Shown: positions 25,132-34,967, numbered from the stretch's first letter. The stretch is 38,171 bases of DNA from Saprospiraceae bacterium (GCA_020848965.1 JADLHE010000075.1:1-38171); one strand, 5' to 3'. Numbers and translations are program-made. The notes: a model not told the origin generated them from the letters alone.

Positions 25132-26406
25132 CTAAATGTCCAGTTTGAAATAGGCTTGCAGGGCGGAGCCATCGTTGGGGAAGGCGATGTAAAACAAAGA
25201 ATTGTTGTCAAGCCATTCCAGCTTGCCCCAGGTGGTTTCCACGGCGTTGTTTTCTGTGCCTGTCAGCTGATGGAGGTTTCCGCTATCAAAATCGAGTAGC
25301 CAGACCTCCATCAGGCCAGAGCGGTCGCTAAAAAACGCCATTTTCCTGCCATTGGGCGAGAGGACTGGGTTCAGTTCTTTCCATTGCGACTGAAGGACAG
25401 GCTCAACGGCTTTGTTGGCGACATTGAGTTTGAAAATGCCATCTTGCTCAGGTGCGTCGGAGTCCACCCCGAAAAAGAGCAGCTTATCATCATTGGACCA
25501 AGTGGGCCGGCCCGACCCGATGCTGCCTGCGGTGAGAATATGCCCTAGGCCATTGGTGAGCTGCGTTTTTTCGCTGCCATCCATCCTGATTTTCCAAATT
25601 TCAAATTCGCTTATGTGGCCTTCGTCGGAGGCAAAGGCTATCCATTCGCCATTGTTTGAAATATCGGGGTTCAGCACAAACTCCGCCCCCGATGTAAGCT
25701 GGGTGATATTGCCGCTCGCCACATCCAATAACGACAGGTGCTGCGGAATATAGCCTTGCTCAATGGCGGCTTCGTTCAAATCGGTGCAAAACGCCAATTT
25801 TTCACCATCAGCCGACCAATCGGGGAAAACCGCTGAACGCTGTACCAAACTACGGGTTTGTGTATTCAGGTCGTAAATGAAAAGGCTGGTAGCGCCGTAC
25901 ATTCCGTTGTCCCAGGTGTAGGTGGGGTCTGTGAAGGCAAGTTTGTCATTGGTTGGCGACATGGTAGCAGACTGGATGGGGTAGCTCTGCGGGTTGGTCA
26001 GGCGGATGGGCTGCTCAGCTTCGGAAGGCACTACCATAATCGTATCCGAGACGACCGTTTCCAAGCCATTTTTTTCCGATTTTACATAGAAAAAATAAGG
26101 CGTTTCAGGTTGAAGCGCTACGGCAGTGTAGGTATAGGTTTCATCGTTTGGAATATCCTCAATTTGCACAAAATGGTTCAAATCTCCCTCCGAGCGATAG
26201 ATTTTGAACCTATCAGGGGCAACATATTGGAAAGGACGCCAAACATCATCAAAGCTAAGGGCACTTATCTTGATGACCGCTTGGTTAGTCGTTCGGTAGG
26301 CAATGAGCGTCGGAGGCAGCAGCCGTTGGTCTTCAAAGTTTTTTTGCTTTTGGCAGGCAAGCAAAAACAGGATGGCAATTGCCGAAGAGACTGCGATAGG
26401 TTTCAT
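25132..26406 (-). CDS. Lipoprotein with Fn3-like and TolB/PD40-type beta-propeller repeats
   Basis: MKPIAVSSAIAILFLLACQKQ lipobox; repeated SPTNDKLAF / SADGEKLAF / SNNGEWIAF / SPNGRKMAF motifs. Confidence 0.85.
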   Translation of the reverse strand: MKPIAVSSAIAILFLLACQKQKNFEDQRLLPPTLIAYRTTNQAVIKISALSFDDVWRPFQYVAPDRFKIYRSEGDLNHFVQIEDIPNDETYTYTAVALQPETPYFFYVKSEKNGLETVVSDTIMVVPSEAEQPIRLTNPQSYPIQSATMSPTNDKLAFTDPTYTWDNGMYGATSLFIYDLNTQTRSLVQRSAVFPDWSADGEKLAFCTDLNEAAIEQGYIPQHLSLLDVASGNITQLTSGAEFVLNPDISNNGEWIAFASDEGHISEFEIWKIRMDGSEKTQLTNGLGHILTAGSIGSGRPTWSNDDKLLFFGVDSDAPEQDGIFKLNVANKAVEPVLQSQWKELNPVLSPNGRKMAFFSDRSGLMEVWLLDFDSGNLHQLTGTENNAVETTWGKLEWLDNNSLFYIAFPNDGSALQAYFKLDI

Positions 26407-26526
26407 GTTGAAATAGATTTAGGTTGCCGATTTGCGTGGATAGACAGCTTTGCTGCGTTGAATGGTTGGTTGGGCATTGGCTAAAGTATCAGACCTTTGC
26501 CGCATCATTCATCTTCAAAACTCAAA

Positions 26527-26867
26527 ATCATTTTCACGGTCGAACAAATCGAGGCTGCCCACGCCGAAGTGAAAACTGGGGCTGATTTTCCGAACACCAG
26601 CCTAAGACGATTGGCCCAATTTGTCCGCTTTCTGTCCCTCCCCGCACCTGCCGCTGCCCGAACTTTGCCCTAAACAATGCAAATCCACCCTGCTGCGGCA
26701 AATAGCGCCTATTTCAAATTGACTATCCGTTTGTCTCAATTTTTCCTTTTGGTAAAAATGGCGGTGTTGCTGCTTTCCTGTACCTCTTCCATTTCGACGA
26801 CAAGAGCGACCAGGTGATGAACGCCATGGAAGGGTTTGAGGGGCAACTGCGGGAGGCGGGGAAATAA
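26527..26867 (+). pseudogene. Decayed coding region (DUF1398-like N-terminal fragment; unidentified C-terminal fragment)
   Basis: 26527-26592 reads IFTVEQIEAAHAEVKTGADFP, then loses similarity; 26742-26867 reads FPFGKNGGVAAFLYLFHFDDKSDQVMNAMEGFEGQLREAGK*; no intact ORF joins them. Confidence 0.45.
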
Positions 26868-26906
26868 GGACGACGAAGACTGAAAAGCCCTACTTTGCCG
26901 GATAAT

Positions 26907-27464
26907 ATGTTATACAACAATCAAAAAATGAATGAAATGGAAATTCCCAAATTGAGTTTCGATGAAAATGGTGGCTTGGTCATCGTTGCATCTCCAACTT
27001 CTTCCAAGCACGATTTCGATTTTTTTGAAGGCAAATGGAATTTGAAAAACAGGAAACTGAAAACGAGGCTGAACGGCTGCACTGACTGGGTCGAGTTCGA
27101 TGCTACTCAGGAGATGCACCGGATTTTGCACGGAAAAGGGAATATTGACAATTTCATCGCAAGTTTCGACGGCGAGCCTTTCGAGGGGATGTCCTTGAGG
27201 CTGTTCAACCCTGAAACCCGGCTTTGGAGCATTTACTGGGCGGACACCAGCAGGGGCGAAATGGACCCGCCCGTCAAGGGTTCTTTCGACGGCGATATTG
27301 CACATTTTTTCACCAAGGACACCTACGAAGGCAAGCCGATTTTAGTGGTGTTCCGATGGGATGTCAGGGACAAGGGAAACCCCATTTGGAGCCAAGCATT
27401 TTCAGCCGACAATGGCGAGACCTGGGAGTGGAATTGGTACATGTTCATGTCAAAGGCAAACTAG
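26907..27464 (+). CDS. Conserved hypothetical (DUF1579-like lipocalin-type) protein
   Basis: HDFDFFEGKWNLKNRKLKTRLNGCTDWVEFDATQEMHRILHGKGNIDNF...; start uncertain (26895/26907/26928). Confidence 0.65.
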   Translation: MLYNNQKMNEMEIPKLSFDENGGLVIVASPTSSKHDFDFFEGKWNLKNRKLKTRLNGCTDWVEFDATQEMHRILHGKGNIDNFIASFDGEPFEGMSLRLFNPETRLWSIYWADTSRGEMDPPVKGSFDGDIAHFFTKDTYEGKPILVVFRWDVRDKGNPIWSQAFSADNGETWEWNWYMFMSKAN

Positions 27465-27472
27465 TTTTTATC

Positions 27473-28378
27473 ATGCAATTCAAAAAAAAGCTGTTAATGG
27501 CCATGATTGGGCTTGCTTGCATGGCATCCGCCAATGCCCAATCCCCATCGGACACTATCCCTTTCACCCTCAACAGCCAGAGCAATATCTGCATCCGTGC
27601 CAGCATCAACGGGGTGGATAGCCTGCTGTTGATGTTCCATTCCTCCAACTCGGGCGTGGCCTTGACATCGGAGGCTGCGGCGAAAATGGCAACGCTCAAA
27701 GACCGCCAAAACATGGAGGTAAACACTTGGGGCGGCAAGGCAACGTCTCAATACAGCGAAAACAACCAGTTGACAATCAGCAAATTGCGATGGGATAGCC
27801 TAACGGTTTTCTTGGACGAGTATTCGGGCGTGGGCACCGACGGGAAGTTCGGCTACGACCTCTTCGACGGTAAAATCGTGGAGATTGACTACGACCATTC
27901 CCGCTTCATCGTACATTCGGAAATGCCCCGGCTGCCCAGCGGCTATGCCGAGGTGAGTTTGATGGAACGGCGCGGCAGCCTCTTCATCCCCGGCACTTTG
28001 AAGCTGGGAAAAACAGTCTATCGTGACAGCTTCATGTTCCACACCGGCTATGGCGGCACGGTGCTGCTCGACCCCAAAATCGGGGAGCGGTACGGGATGC
28101 AGGCCCGCCTGAAGACCATTAGCACGTCGGAGTTGAAGGATTCCTTTGGCAATGTTTTCAAGATAGAAACCAAGGAACTTCCCCGGCTCCGGCTGGGTGG
28201 CAAGCGGCTGAAAAACGTCCCGTTGAGCTTTGCCGCCCGCTCCTCGGACATCCCGATGAAAGTCTTCGGCAACGGGCTGTTGAAGCGGTTCAACGTGGTG
28301 TTCGACTTACAGCGGCAACGGCTTTTTATGAAGCCGAATGGGGCATGGGGGCTGCCGTTTGAGAAGAAGCGAGGATGA
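27473..28378 (+). CDS. Exported retropepsin-like aspartyl-protease-fold protein, probable pseudoenzyme
   Basis: MQFKKKLLMAMIGLACMASANAQ signal; two lobes with LLLMFHSSNSGVALT and SFMFHTGYGGTVL where DTG-type motifs would be expected. Confidence 0.65.
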   Translation: MQFKKKLLMAMIGLACMASANAQSPSDTIPFTLNSQSNICIRASINGVDSLLLMFHSSNSGVALTSEAAAKMATLKDRQNMEVNTWGGKATSQYSENNQLTISKLRWDSLTVFLDEYSGVGTDGKFGYDLFDGKIVEIDYDHSRFIVHSEMPRLPSGYAEVSLMERRGSLFIPGTLKLGKTVYRDSFMFHTGYGGTVLLDPKIGERYGMQARLKTISTSELKDSFGNVFKIETKELPRLRLGGKRLKNVPLSFAARSSDIPMKVFGNGLLKRFNVVFDLQRQRLFMKPNGAWGLPFEKKRG

Positions 28379-28558
28379 AGTGACATCTTTTTGCCGGCTC
28401 AACATTACAATTATAGCTGACAGTTGGATGGCAAAAAGGTGTCATCTCACAGGCGGCCGGTATCGAGATGACACCTTTTTGCCTTTGAAAATCTAGCCAA
28501 TGCGCAGTTGGCAAAAAGATGTCACCTCATAACCTGGGGCTTGCCGTTTGAGAAGAAG
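28346..28558. repeat. BIME/REP-like element: four alternating copies of a 19-bp motif flanked by a 24-bp direct duplication of the upstream gene's 3' end
   Basis: Motif at 28377-28395(+), 28430-28448(-), 28465-28483(+), 28510-28528(-); direct repeats 28346-28369 and 28535-28558. Confidence 0.9.
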
Positions 28559-28588
28559 TAGCAAACAACTTTCACTAAATATTTCAGC

Positions 28589-29107
28589 ATGAAAAAATCA
28601 CAAATCAACCCACTCCCCAAATACTTCGACCGCTACATCAACCTCGTTGATGACGTGGAATTGGACATTGCCTTCGGCAACAGCCTCGACGAAATCGCCC
28701 GTTTTGATTGGGAGAAATGCCGCCAGCTCGGCCACCAAGCCTACGCCCCCGGCAAGTGGTCGGTGCCCGATGTGCTGCGCCACCTGCTCGATTGGGAATG
28801 GATTATGACCTACCGGGCGATGGGCTTCGCCAGGGGCGCCTTCAAAAAAGCGCCGGGCCACGACGAAAACAAAATGGCCAAAAATGCCAATGCCAACGCC
28901 CAAAACATCGAGGGCTTGGTGGCGGAAATGACTGCCCTGCGGCATTCTACCCGGCTGTTTTTCAACACCTTGAACGAGGAACAGCTTCAAAAACAGGGCA
29001 TCTGCTGGGAGTCCGTCATGTCGCCGCTGTCGTTGGCATTCACGATTTTGGGGCACCAAAAGCACCATTTTGGGATATTGGAGGAGCGGTATTTCCCTTT
29101 GGTGTAG
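28589..29107 (+). CDS. DinB family protein
   Basis: MKKSQINPLPKYFDRYINLVDDVELDIAFGNSLDEIARF...YAPGKWSVPDVLRHLLDWEWIMTYRAMGF...LGHQKHHFGILEERY. Confidence 0.85.
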   Translation: MKKSQINPLPKYFDRYINLVDDVELDIAFGNSLDEIARFDWEKCRQLGHQAYAPGKWSVPDVLRHLLDWEWIMTYRAMGFARGAFKKAPGHDENKMAKNANANAQNIEGLVAEMTALRHSTRLFFNTLNEEQLQKQGICWESVMSPLSLAFTILGHQKHHFGILEERYFPLV

Positions 29108-29183
29108 CCCAGTTTTGGCATTTTTACAACCTTTCAGTTAGGATTGGGTCTATCTGTTTTTCATTCAAAACAAAACAGCATCC

Positions 29184-30470
29184 ATGAAAAAACTTGGAAC
29201 CTTAGCGCTTTCGCTCGCAGCCTCCCATCTTTTTGGGCAAACCCCTCAAAAACTTTCCTTTAACGAGGAATACAGCCAGCTTTCAGTCAGCGCTGCCACC
29301 AACCTGGTTTATGAAGCAAAACTCGAAAAAGGCAAATCCTACCAATTTGCCGCCATGCAATTGGGCATTGACGTGATGCTGGTTTTGCAGGATGAAAACA
29401 GTGCGACCGTGAAGGAAATGGACTCGCCCAACGGCAAATACGGCAAGGAGATTTTCGAGTTTTCGCCGCCCAAAACTGGAGCTTATCGCCTGACCATCAA
29501 GCGGTTCGAGGAGGAGGGCAATACGGACAATGGCAAGGTCTCGTTTTACGTAAAGCGCTTTTCTGAAGCTGAAATGCGGCAGCGGGAGCAGGCAAAAAAA
29601 GCCCTCGAAACCGAGAACGTCAAAAATACCCTGACGCTTGATATTGACCATTTTTGGGAAGCCTACGATGCTCTGAAAAATTGCAAAACGCACTACGACA
29701 GCGTGACCTGCATCCAAAACCTGTACTTCGACCGGGGCACGGTGGGCTTGCAGGACTTCATCGAGCAGCGCAATTGGTATGCCGACGATTTTGTGAAGGT
29801 GCTCCGGGACAGCGCCGCATTTTACCAGTCCGTGCGGGAAAAAACCTACGCCGTGAAGCAGTCCGAACCAATCATTCAGGAGGTTTACGAGGAAATGAAG
29901 TCGCTCTATGCTGGATTCAAACCTTTCAAGGTTTGTTTTGCCATCGGCAAAATGCGCACGGGCGGCACGGTGTCAGGGCAATTCCTACTGCTCGGCACGG
30001 AACTGACCACCACGGGCGACCCTGCAAAAATCCCGCAGCGCATCAAGGGCCTCGTGACGCACGAGAGCGTACACACCCAGCAGCCGGAACAACTCGACAG
30101 CAACGCCATCGTGTGCAACCAGCTCTATTTTTGCCTTCGAGAAGGCGCTGCGAATTTCATCGGGCAACTAATTTCAGGCACCACGAACTACGGCGAAACG
30201 GACAGCTACGGAGAGGCCCATGAGGCGGAACTTTGGGAAGAGTTCAAGTCCACCCTCTGCCGGAACGACACCAGCAACTGGCTCTACAACGGCGACACCG
30301 CCAAGGGTCGCCCCGCCGACCTCGGCTATTATATCGGTTACAAAATCTGCCAAGCCTACTACAACAACGCCACTGACAAACGCCAAGCCGTGGCGGACAT
30401 CATCGAAAAGATTAGCGACCCGGTGGCTTTCCTGCAAAAAAGCGGGTATGACCGGCAGCCCAAAAAATAA
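29184..30470 (+). CDS. Exported putative zinc metalloprotease (HExxH), DUF2268-like, with N-terminal PPC-like domain
   Basis: MKKLGTLALSLAASHLFGQ signal; YRLTIKRFEEEG (PPC-like); GLVTHESVHTQQ contains HESVH. Confidence 0.7.
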   Translation: MKKLGTLALSLAASHLFGQTPQKLSFNEEYSQLSVSAATNLVYEAKLEKGKSYQFAAMQLGIDVMLVLQDENSATVKEMDSPNGKYGKEIFEFSPPKTGAYRLTIKRFEEEGNTDNGKVSFYVKRFSEAEMRQREQAKKALETENVKNTLTLDIDHFWEAYDALKNCKTHYDSVTCIQNLYFDRGTVGLQDFIEQRNWYADDFVKVLRDSAAFYQSVREKTYAVKQSEPIIQEVYEEMKSLYAGFKPFKVCFAIGKMRTGGTVSGQFLLLGTELTTTGDPAKIPQRIKGLVTHESVHTQQPEQLDSNAIVCNQLYFCLREGAANFIGQLISGTTNYGETDSYGEAHEAELWEEFKSTLCRNDTSNWLYNGDTAKGRPADLGYYIGYKICQAYYNNATDKRQAVADIIEKISDPVAFLQKSGYDRQPKK

Positions 30471-30474
30471 GAGA

Positions 30475-31392
30475 ATGTCCAAGCAATTCATCTTCCTCAT
30501 CTCCCCCCGCACCCATATCCTCGACCTTGCGGGGCCTGACCAAGTGCTGAACGAGGCCATTTTTTACAAAGCGCCTTTTGAAATCCACTACTGCAGCTAC
30601 GCCGCCGACGAGGCGGGCACGGCCTCCGGTTTGCGCTTCGCAAACTTGAAGCACTTCGCCGACATCGAGCCGAGGGAGGGCGACTATATCTTCGTGCCCG
30701 GCATGGACACGGAAGTGCTTGCCAGCACGAGTAGCAGCGTGATGAAAGGCTTATTTGATTGGTTGTCAACGGCTTATGGGCGTGGCGCAAATCTCTGCTC
30801 CGTCTGCACAGGGGCTTTTCTGCTGGCAAAGGCGGGCCTGCTCGACGGCAAAACCTGTACCACGCACTGGAAATATACCCAGCGTTTGCAGCAGCAATAC
30901 CCCCGCCTGAAAGTGCAGGAAAACGTGCTTTTCACCGAAAAGGACGGCATCTTCACGAGTGCGGGCATCGCCTCCGGGGTGGACTTGGCGCTGCACATCG
31001 TCGAGCGGGAAATGGGGGCCTACTTCGCCAACAAAGTGGCACGGGAAATTGTCGTCTATATCCGGCGGGAGGGCGGACAGGCGCAGCAGAGCGTTTTCAT
31101 GAGCTACCGCAACCATATCCATGCGGGCATCCACGCTGTGCAGGACCACCTCGTTGACCACCTCGACCAAAAAAATTCGCTGCCGCAATTGGCGGAACTG
31201 GCGAACATGAGCACCCGCAATTTCACCCGCATTTTCAAAAAGGAAACCAGCATTGCCGTAGGCGACTACATCACCTTGCTTCGCAAGGAAAAGATAGGGG
31301 AACTGCTGAAAAACCCCGATTTGTCGAGGGCGCAACTGGCCCGCCAAGTGGGGCTGGGGAGCGAGCGGCAGTTGGGGAGGTTGATGAAATAG
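30475..31392 (+). CDS. GlxA family regulator (DJ-1/PfpI domain plus AraC HTH)
   Basis: MSKQFIFLISPRTHILDLAGPDQVLNEA...LCSVCTGAFLLAKAGLLDGKTCTTHWKY...LAELANMSTRNFTRIFKKETSIAVGDYI. Confidence 0.92.
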   Translation: MSKQFIFLISPRTHILDLAGPDQVLNEAIFYKAPFEIHYCSYAADEAGTASGLRFANLKHFADIEPREGDYIFVPGMDTEVLASTSSSVMKGLFDWLSTAYGRGANLCSVCTGAFLLAKAGLLDGKTCTTHWKYTQRLQQQYPRLKVQENVLFTEKDGIFTSAGIASGVDLALHIVEREMGAYFANKVAREIVVYIRREGGQAQQSVFMSYRNHIHAGIHAVQDHLVDHLDQKNSLPQLAELANMSTRNFTRIFKKETSIAVGDYITLLRKEKIGELLKNPDLSRAQLARQVGLGSERQLGRLMK

Positions 31393-31393
31393 C

Positions 31394-31738
31394 TCATTTC
31401 TTTTTCTTGCTCGACTTCGCCTTTGGGTTGTATTCCAGGCATTTCCCCAACCAAAATTCAAGGTCGGCTTCGCTTTCATAGCCTTCCGGCAACACGTACA
31501 GGAAGCCGGGCATGTGCTTGCCCTGCATGGCCATCGGTGTGGCGAAGGGCCTTTCTAGTAGTTCGTCGGTCTCGGCGGGGTCAACACGGGCGAGGAGCTT
31601 GCCGTCCCGGTTGGCCCCGGCCAACATCTTGTCGTCCACGAGATAGCAGATGCCGCCGAACATCTTTTTTTCTTCGTAAACAATGCCTTTGGCGGTGAGT
31701 GCGTCGGCAATGCGGGTGGCGGTGATTTGTTTATCCAT
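31394..31738 (-). CDS. TfoX/Sxy N-terminal-domain protein
   Basis: MDKQITATRIADALTAKGIVYEEKKMFGGICYLVDDKMLAGANRDGKLLARVDP... Confidence 0.88.
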   Translation of the reverse strand: MDKQITATRIADALTAKGIVYEEKKMFGGICYLVDDKMLAGANRDGKLLARVDPAETDELLERPFATPMAMQGKHMPGFLYVLPEGYESEADLEFWLGKCLEYNPKAKSSKKKK

Positions 31739-31743
31739 AACAA

Positions 31744-31805
31744 GTTTTGAGTTTGAGGTTTCGAGTTTTGAGTTGGGCCACTCGATACCCAAAACTCGAA
31801 ACTTC
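31744..31805. repeat. Direct plus inverted repeat spacer (GTTTCGAGTTTTGAG)
   Basis: GAGGTTTCGAGTTTTG 31755-31770 versus CAAAACTCGAAACTTC 31790-31805 (1 mismatch); second GTTTTGAG copy in the left arm. Confidence 0.85.
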
Positions 31806-31813
31806 AAAAAAAA

Positions 31814-32488
31814 TCAGTCCATTGCACGGTTCAAGAACGCATCGAATGGGTGCAGCGCCTTGAACACCGTGGCGCAATGCTTCAAGAATCCATCGGACAG
31901 TATCTGCTCTTCTGACAGCTTGTGCGTGGCGAGGAAGCTTTTGTGCTTCAACAGCTCGATAGCAGGGTGGTCGGCGGCATAATCCTTGGGCGTAGTCTTT
32001 AGTTTTTCGCCTTCTATTGCTCCAAAATACTGCTTGAAATCCTTGCCGTTGAGGATGCCGTTGAACTCAGCGGTGTTGTAGGCAATCTCTTGCCGAATCG
32101 CTTTAAGCCATTGACTTTCAGGCAGGTATGCCCCGCCAGCTAAGAAGCTTTCGCCGCCCGGTTCGAGGTGGAGGTAGTAGCCCGCCTTGGTATGGATTTC
32201 CGATTTTTTGGCGGCAGCGGTCACGTGCGCCCCGAAATGGGTCTTGTACGGCGATTTATCCTTCGAGAAGCGCACATCCCGGTAAATGCGGAACACGCAG
32301 TCCTTCGCCGTGTAGTGCGCAATGCCGGGGTCGAATTTCTGGATTTCGAGAATCAAGGCATCCACGAATTGGTGGAATTCCTTGTTGGCGACTTCGTAAC
32401 GAGGCTTGTTGGCCGTGAACCAGTCACGGTTGTTATTGGCCTTCAAATCGCTGAGGAATTGAAGGGTAGGTTGGGAAATGCTTGCCAT
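31814..32488 (-). CDS. DUF2461 family protein
   Basis: MASISQPTLQFLSDLKANNNRDWFTANKPRYEVANKEFHQFVDALI...FRIYRDVRFSKDKSPYKTHFGAHV. Confidence 0.92.
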   Translation of the reverse strand: MASISQPTLQFLSDLKANNNRDWFTANKPRYEVANKEFHQFVDALILEIQKFDPGIAHYTAKDCVFRIYRDVRFSKDKSPYKTHFGAHVTAAAKKSEIHTKAGYYLHLEPGGESFLAGGAYLPESQWLKAIRQEIAYNTAEFNGILNGKDFKQYFGAIEGEKLKTTPKDYAADHPAIELLKHKSFLATHKLSEEQILSDGFLKHCATVFKALHPFDAFLNRAMD

Positions 32489-32642
32489 GTGTTGTCAGGT
32501 GATTTTGATGAAAAACAGGAGGCAAATATTGTGAAAAGGAGGCAGCATTCTGCTTTTGCGCTCATTTTTTAGGGATAATTTGTGCAACCCAAGGAACGCA
32601 GCGCATCCACTTTAGCCGACGTTTAACATCAAATTGGCAGCT

Positions 32643-34967
32643 ATGAAAACCCTCATCACACTATTCCTTTCATTTTTCTGCTTTGCAACGAACTGGTGCT
32701 TTGCCCAACGGCCTGGCCTAGCGCTTCAATTCCAAGGTGGCCAATATGCCTCGTGCCCTTTGGAATTTCCGAATGCGCAAACCACGTTCTCCCTGGATTT
32801 CCGCTTCAAATCCAATCGCAATTCCCCCAATTTCAAAGACTTCCAACGGGTGCTCTGCTGGAACGACGGCAGCAAAGTTCGGTTGGAATTCGGCCTGGAC
32901 CGAGGCACACTCCAAGCTTTCCTATACTCGGAGACGGGCATATCCACGCCGGGGGGCATGATGAAGGGCAAGGCTGGCATGGCCGATGGCGAATGGCACC
33001 ACGTCGCTTTTTCACAGCATGCCGAAACTTGGGAATTCTGGGTGGATGGCCAGCAAGTGGCAACAGCAAGTGGCCGATTTTCACCGGGTAAGGTGCTGCT
33101 GCTCGGCAAATGGTACCACGGCGGCGAATTCACGGGCCTGATTGACGAGGTGAGGGCCTGGGCTACCGACCTTTCGCTACCGCAATTCAGCCAAAACACG
33201 CCTGAACCGCTTGTTTGGTACGATTTCAACGGCAATATTGTCGAGGGCAGCAGCAAAATCAACGATAAAAAAGGGCTTCGGCCACTGGCGCTGTACGGCT
33301 TCGGTAGCGCTTTGCTGGTGGCCGAAAACAGTCGTTTTGAGAAAACCCCATCGCCTAGTTTAGAAGGGGATTGGCCTATGACCGTTGGAAAGGCACTTGA
33401 CGAGATTGGCGCTGGCAGGTTTTCAGCGACCGATGCTTTGACGTTTATCGTCAAAAGCAAATCAGAGCCGGATACCTATTTCTCCTTGGATTTCGTGCAG
33501 GCGGCGAGGGCTGAACAGTATGGAGGTGACGGTATCCCCATCCCCAATTCCGACCGTTATCTGGAAGTGGACAGCACCGAGTTGGACAAGGAAGAGGTGG
33601 CCGAATATGCCGCATTGCGGAGCACCAAAAGCCTGCGGAGCATGGAAGATGACGAATTTTGGGCGGTCTTGCAAACTGGCACATTCAAGCGGCAAGAAGA
33701 CGGCGAACTGCAAACCTTCGATGTGGCGGGGCCATACAATGGACTGTTTGCTAAATATGAACCTTTGAAGGAAAAAACACTGTCAGATTACGGCATTGAG
33801 CGGTCAAACGTGGAGCATCGCATCCTTTCCAGTGGTATGCTCAGCAACTGGTATTTTGACGAAGCCGAAGCCTATTCCCTAGGACTTTTCCATGTGGCTG
33901 GCGGGCGGCCTTTCGCCCTGATTTTCGATGATGATGGCTATGTTATAGGCTATGTGCTGGTGACAAACGACGGCCCCTTGATGGCCTTGGACGACTGCGA
34001 GGGCCTTGACTGTGGCTGGCGTTTTGAAGAAATGCCCCATCGCCAATACTTGGATTGGAAGCATGAGCAGCGTTGGCAGACCAGCGACAGGTTCAAGGTT
34101 TTTGACAAATTAATCCAAACCGATGGGCCTTTATTGGTGAAAAAAGGGCTTCGTGATACCGTGACGGGCATCGTCGTGCTGCCCGCTGCTTTTGATGAAA
34201 TAAGGCTTTCCAACCTGCATGTGGTAGCGATGAACGAGGGTAGGGGAGCCAGTACGATTTACGACAGTTTCCTTCGCCCCGTGCTGGTTCAATCGCCCAA
34301 AGGCCCAAAAATTAAGGCCGTCAGCACCAGACTGGAAAGCTCGGATGGGCTGCAATTGGTGCTGGGTAAAGAGCTGGTCTGGCTCACGCCAAAAGGCGAA
34401 TTGGAGCAGAATCCGGTGCGTAATAGGCCGGTGTATGGCGTCTGTGGTACGGTGGATTATTGGCGGGACAGCATTGGCGAAGCCTATAGTCTAATCAAGA
34501 CTTTCGAATCATACCATAGCTCACTCTACGGCTCAGAGCATAGCAGCAAGTATAAGCTTGATTTCATTATGTACAGACAGGGGCGGGAATACACGGATTT
34601 CCAGTTTTTAAACGGTCAAAAAAGCCAAGACTACTCCGGCAATTCGGGAATAACTGCGCAATATGACCGATTGCCCTACTCAACGCTTATTGCGCAGCGA
34701 AAAGATGGGCTTTTTGACCTGATTTCATTGGAGAAAAAAGATGACCAATTGGATTTTGGGATATTGTTGGAAGGCTTGGAAACGGTGCAGCCCAAAGGCA
34801 ATTATCACCCCCTTTTCTTTAAAAAAAATGGAAAATGGGGGATTTACCCAGCTATGAAAACGGGTGAATTTCTTCGCATTGAGCCTTTTGACTTCTTCTT
34901 CGCCAAAGCCTACAAATCGGAAAGCGATTGGGGCTGGCTCGGCTTGGACGGAGTGTTCGTTGATTAG
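32643..34967 (+). CDS. Large exported protein with N-terminal LamG/ConA-like domain, WG-repeat-like C-terminal region
   Basis: MKTLITLFLSFFCFATNWCFAQ signal; TTFSLDFRFKSN...GEWHHVAFSQHAETWEFWVDGQQVATA...GLIDEVRAW. Confidence 0.8.
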   Translation: MKTLITLFLSFFCFATNWCFAQRPGLALQFQGGQYASCPLEFPNAQTTFSLDFRFKSNRNSPNFKDFQRVLCWNDGSKVRLEFGLDRGTLQAFLYSETGISTPGGMMKGKAGMADGEWHHVAFSQHAETWEFWVDGQQVATASGRFSPGKVLLLGKWYHGGEFTGLIDEVRAWATDLSLPQFSQNTPEPLVWYDFNGNIVEGSSKINDKKGLRPLALYGFGSALLVAENSRFEKTPSPSLEGDWPMTVGKALDEIGAGRFSATDALTFIVKSKSEPDTYFSLDFVQAARAEQYGGDGIPIPNSDRYLEVDSTELDKEEVAEYAALRSTKSLRSMEDDEFWAVLQTGTFKRQEDGELQTFDVAGPYNGLFAKYEPLKEKTLSDYGIERSNVEHRILSSGMLSNWYFDEAEAYSLGLFHVAGGRPFALIFDDDGYVIGYVLVTNDGPLMALDDCEGLDCGWRFEEMPHRQYLDWKHEQRWQTSDRFKVFDKLIQTDGPLLVKKGLRDTVTGIVVLPAAFDEIRLSNLHVVAMNEGRGASTIYDSFLRPVLVQSPKGPKIKAVSTRLESSDGLQLVLGKELVWLTPKGELEQNPVRNRPVYGVCGTVDYWRDSIGEAYSLIKTFESYHSSLYGSEHSSKYKLDFIMYRQGREYTDFQFLNGQKSQDYSGNSGITAQYDRLPYSTLIAQRKDGLFDLISLEKKDDQLDFGILLEGLETVQPKGNYHPLFFKKNGKWGIYPAMKTGEFLRIEPFDFFFAKAYKSESDWGWLGLDGVFVD

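Noticed and set aside
26723-26920. 65-aa minus-strand ORF
   Set aside because: Antisense over the decayed region; no recognisable features.
28377-28528. Possible CRISPR array from four regularly spaced repeats
   Set aside because: Repeats alternate in orientation, spacers are unequal (34, 16, 26 nt) and there are no cas genes; fits BIME/REP instead.
29654-30223. 189-aa plus-strand ORF within the metalloprotease gene
   Set aside because: Alternative frame inside a gene with signal peptide and HExxH motif.
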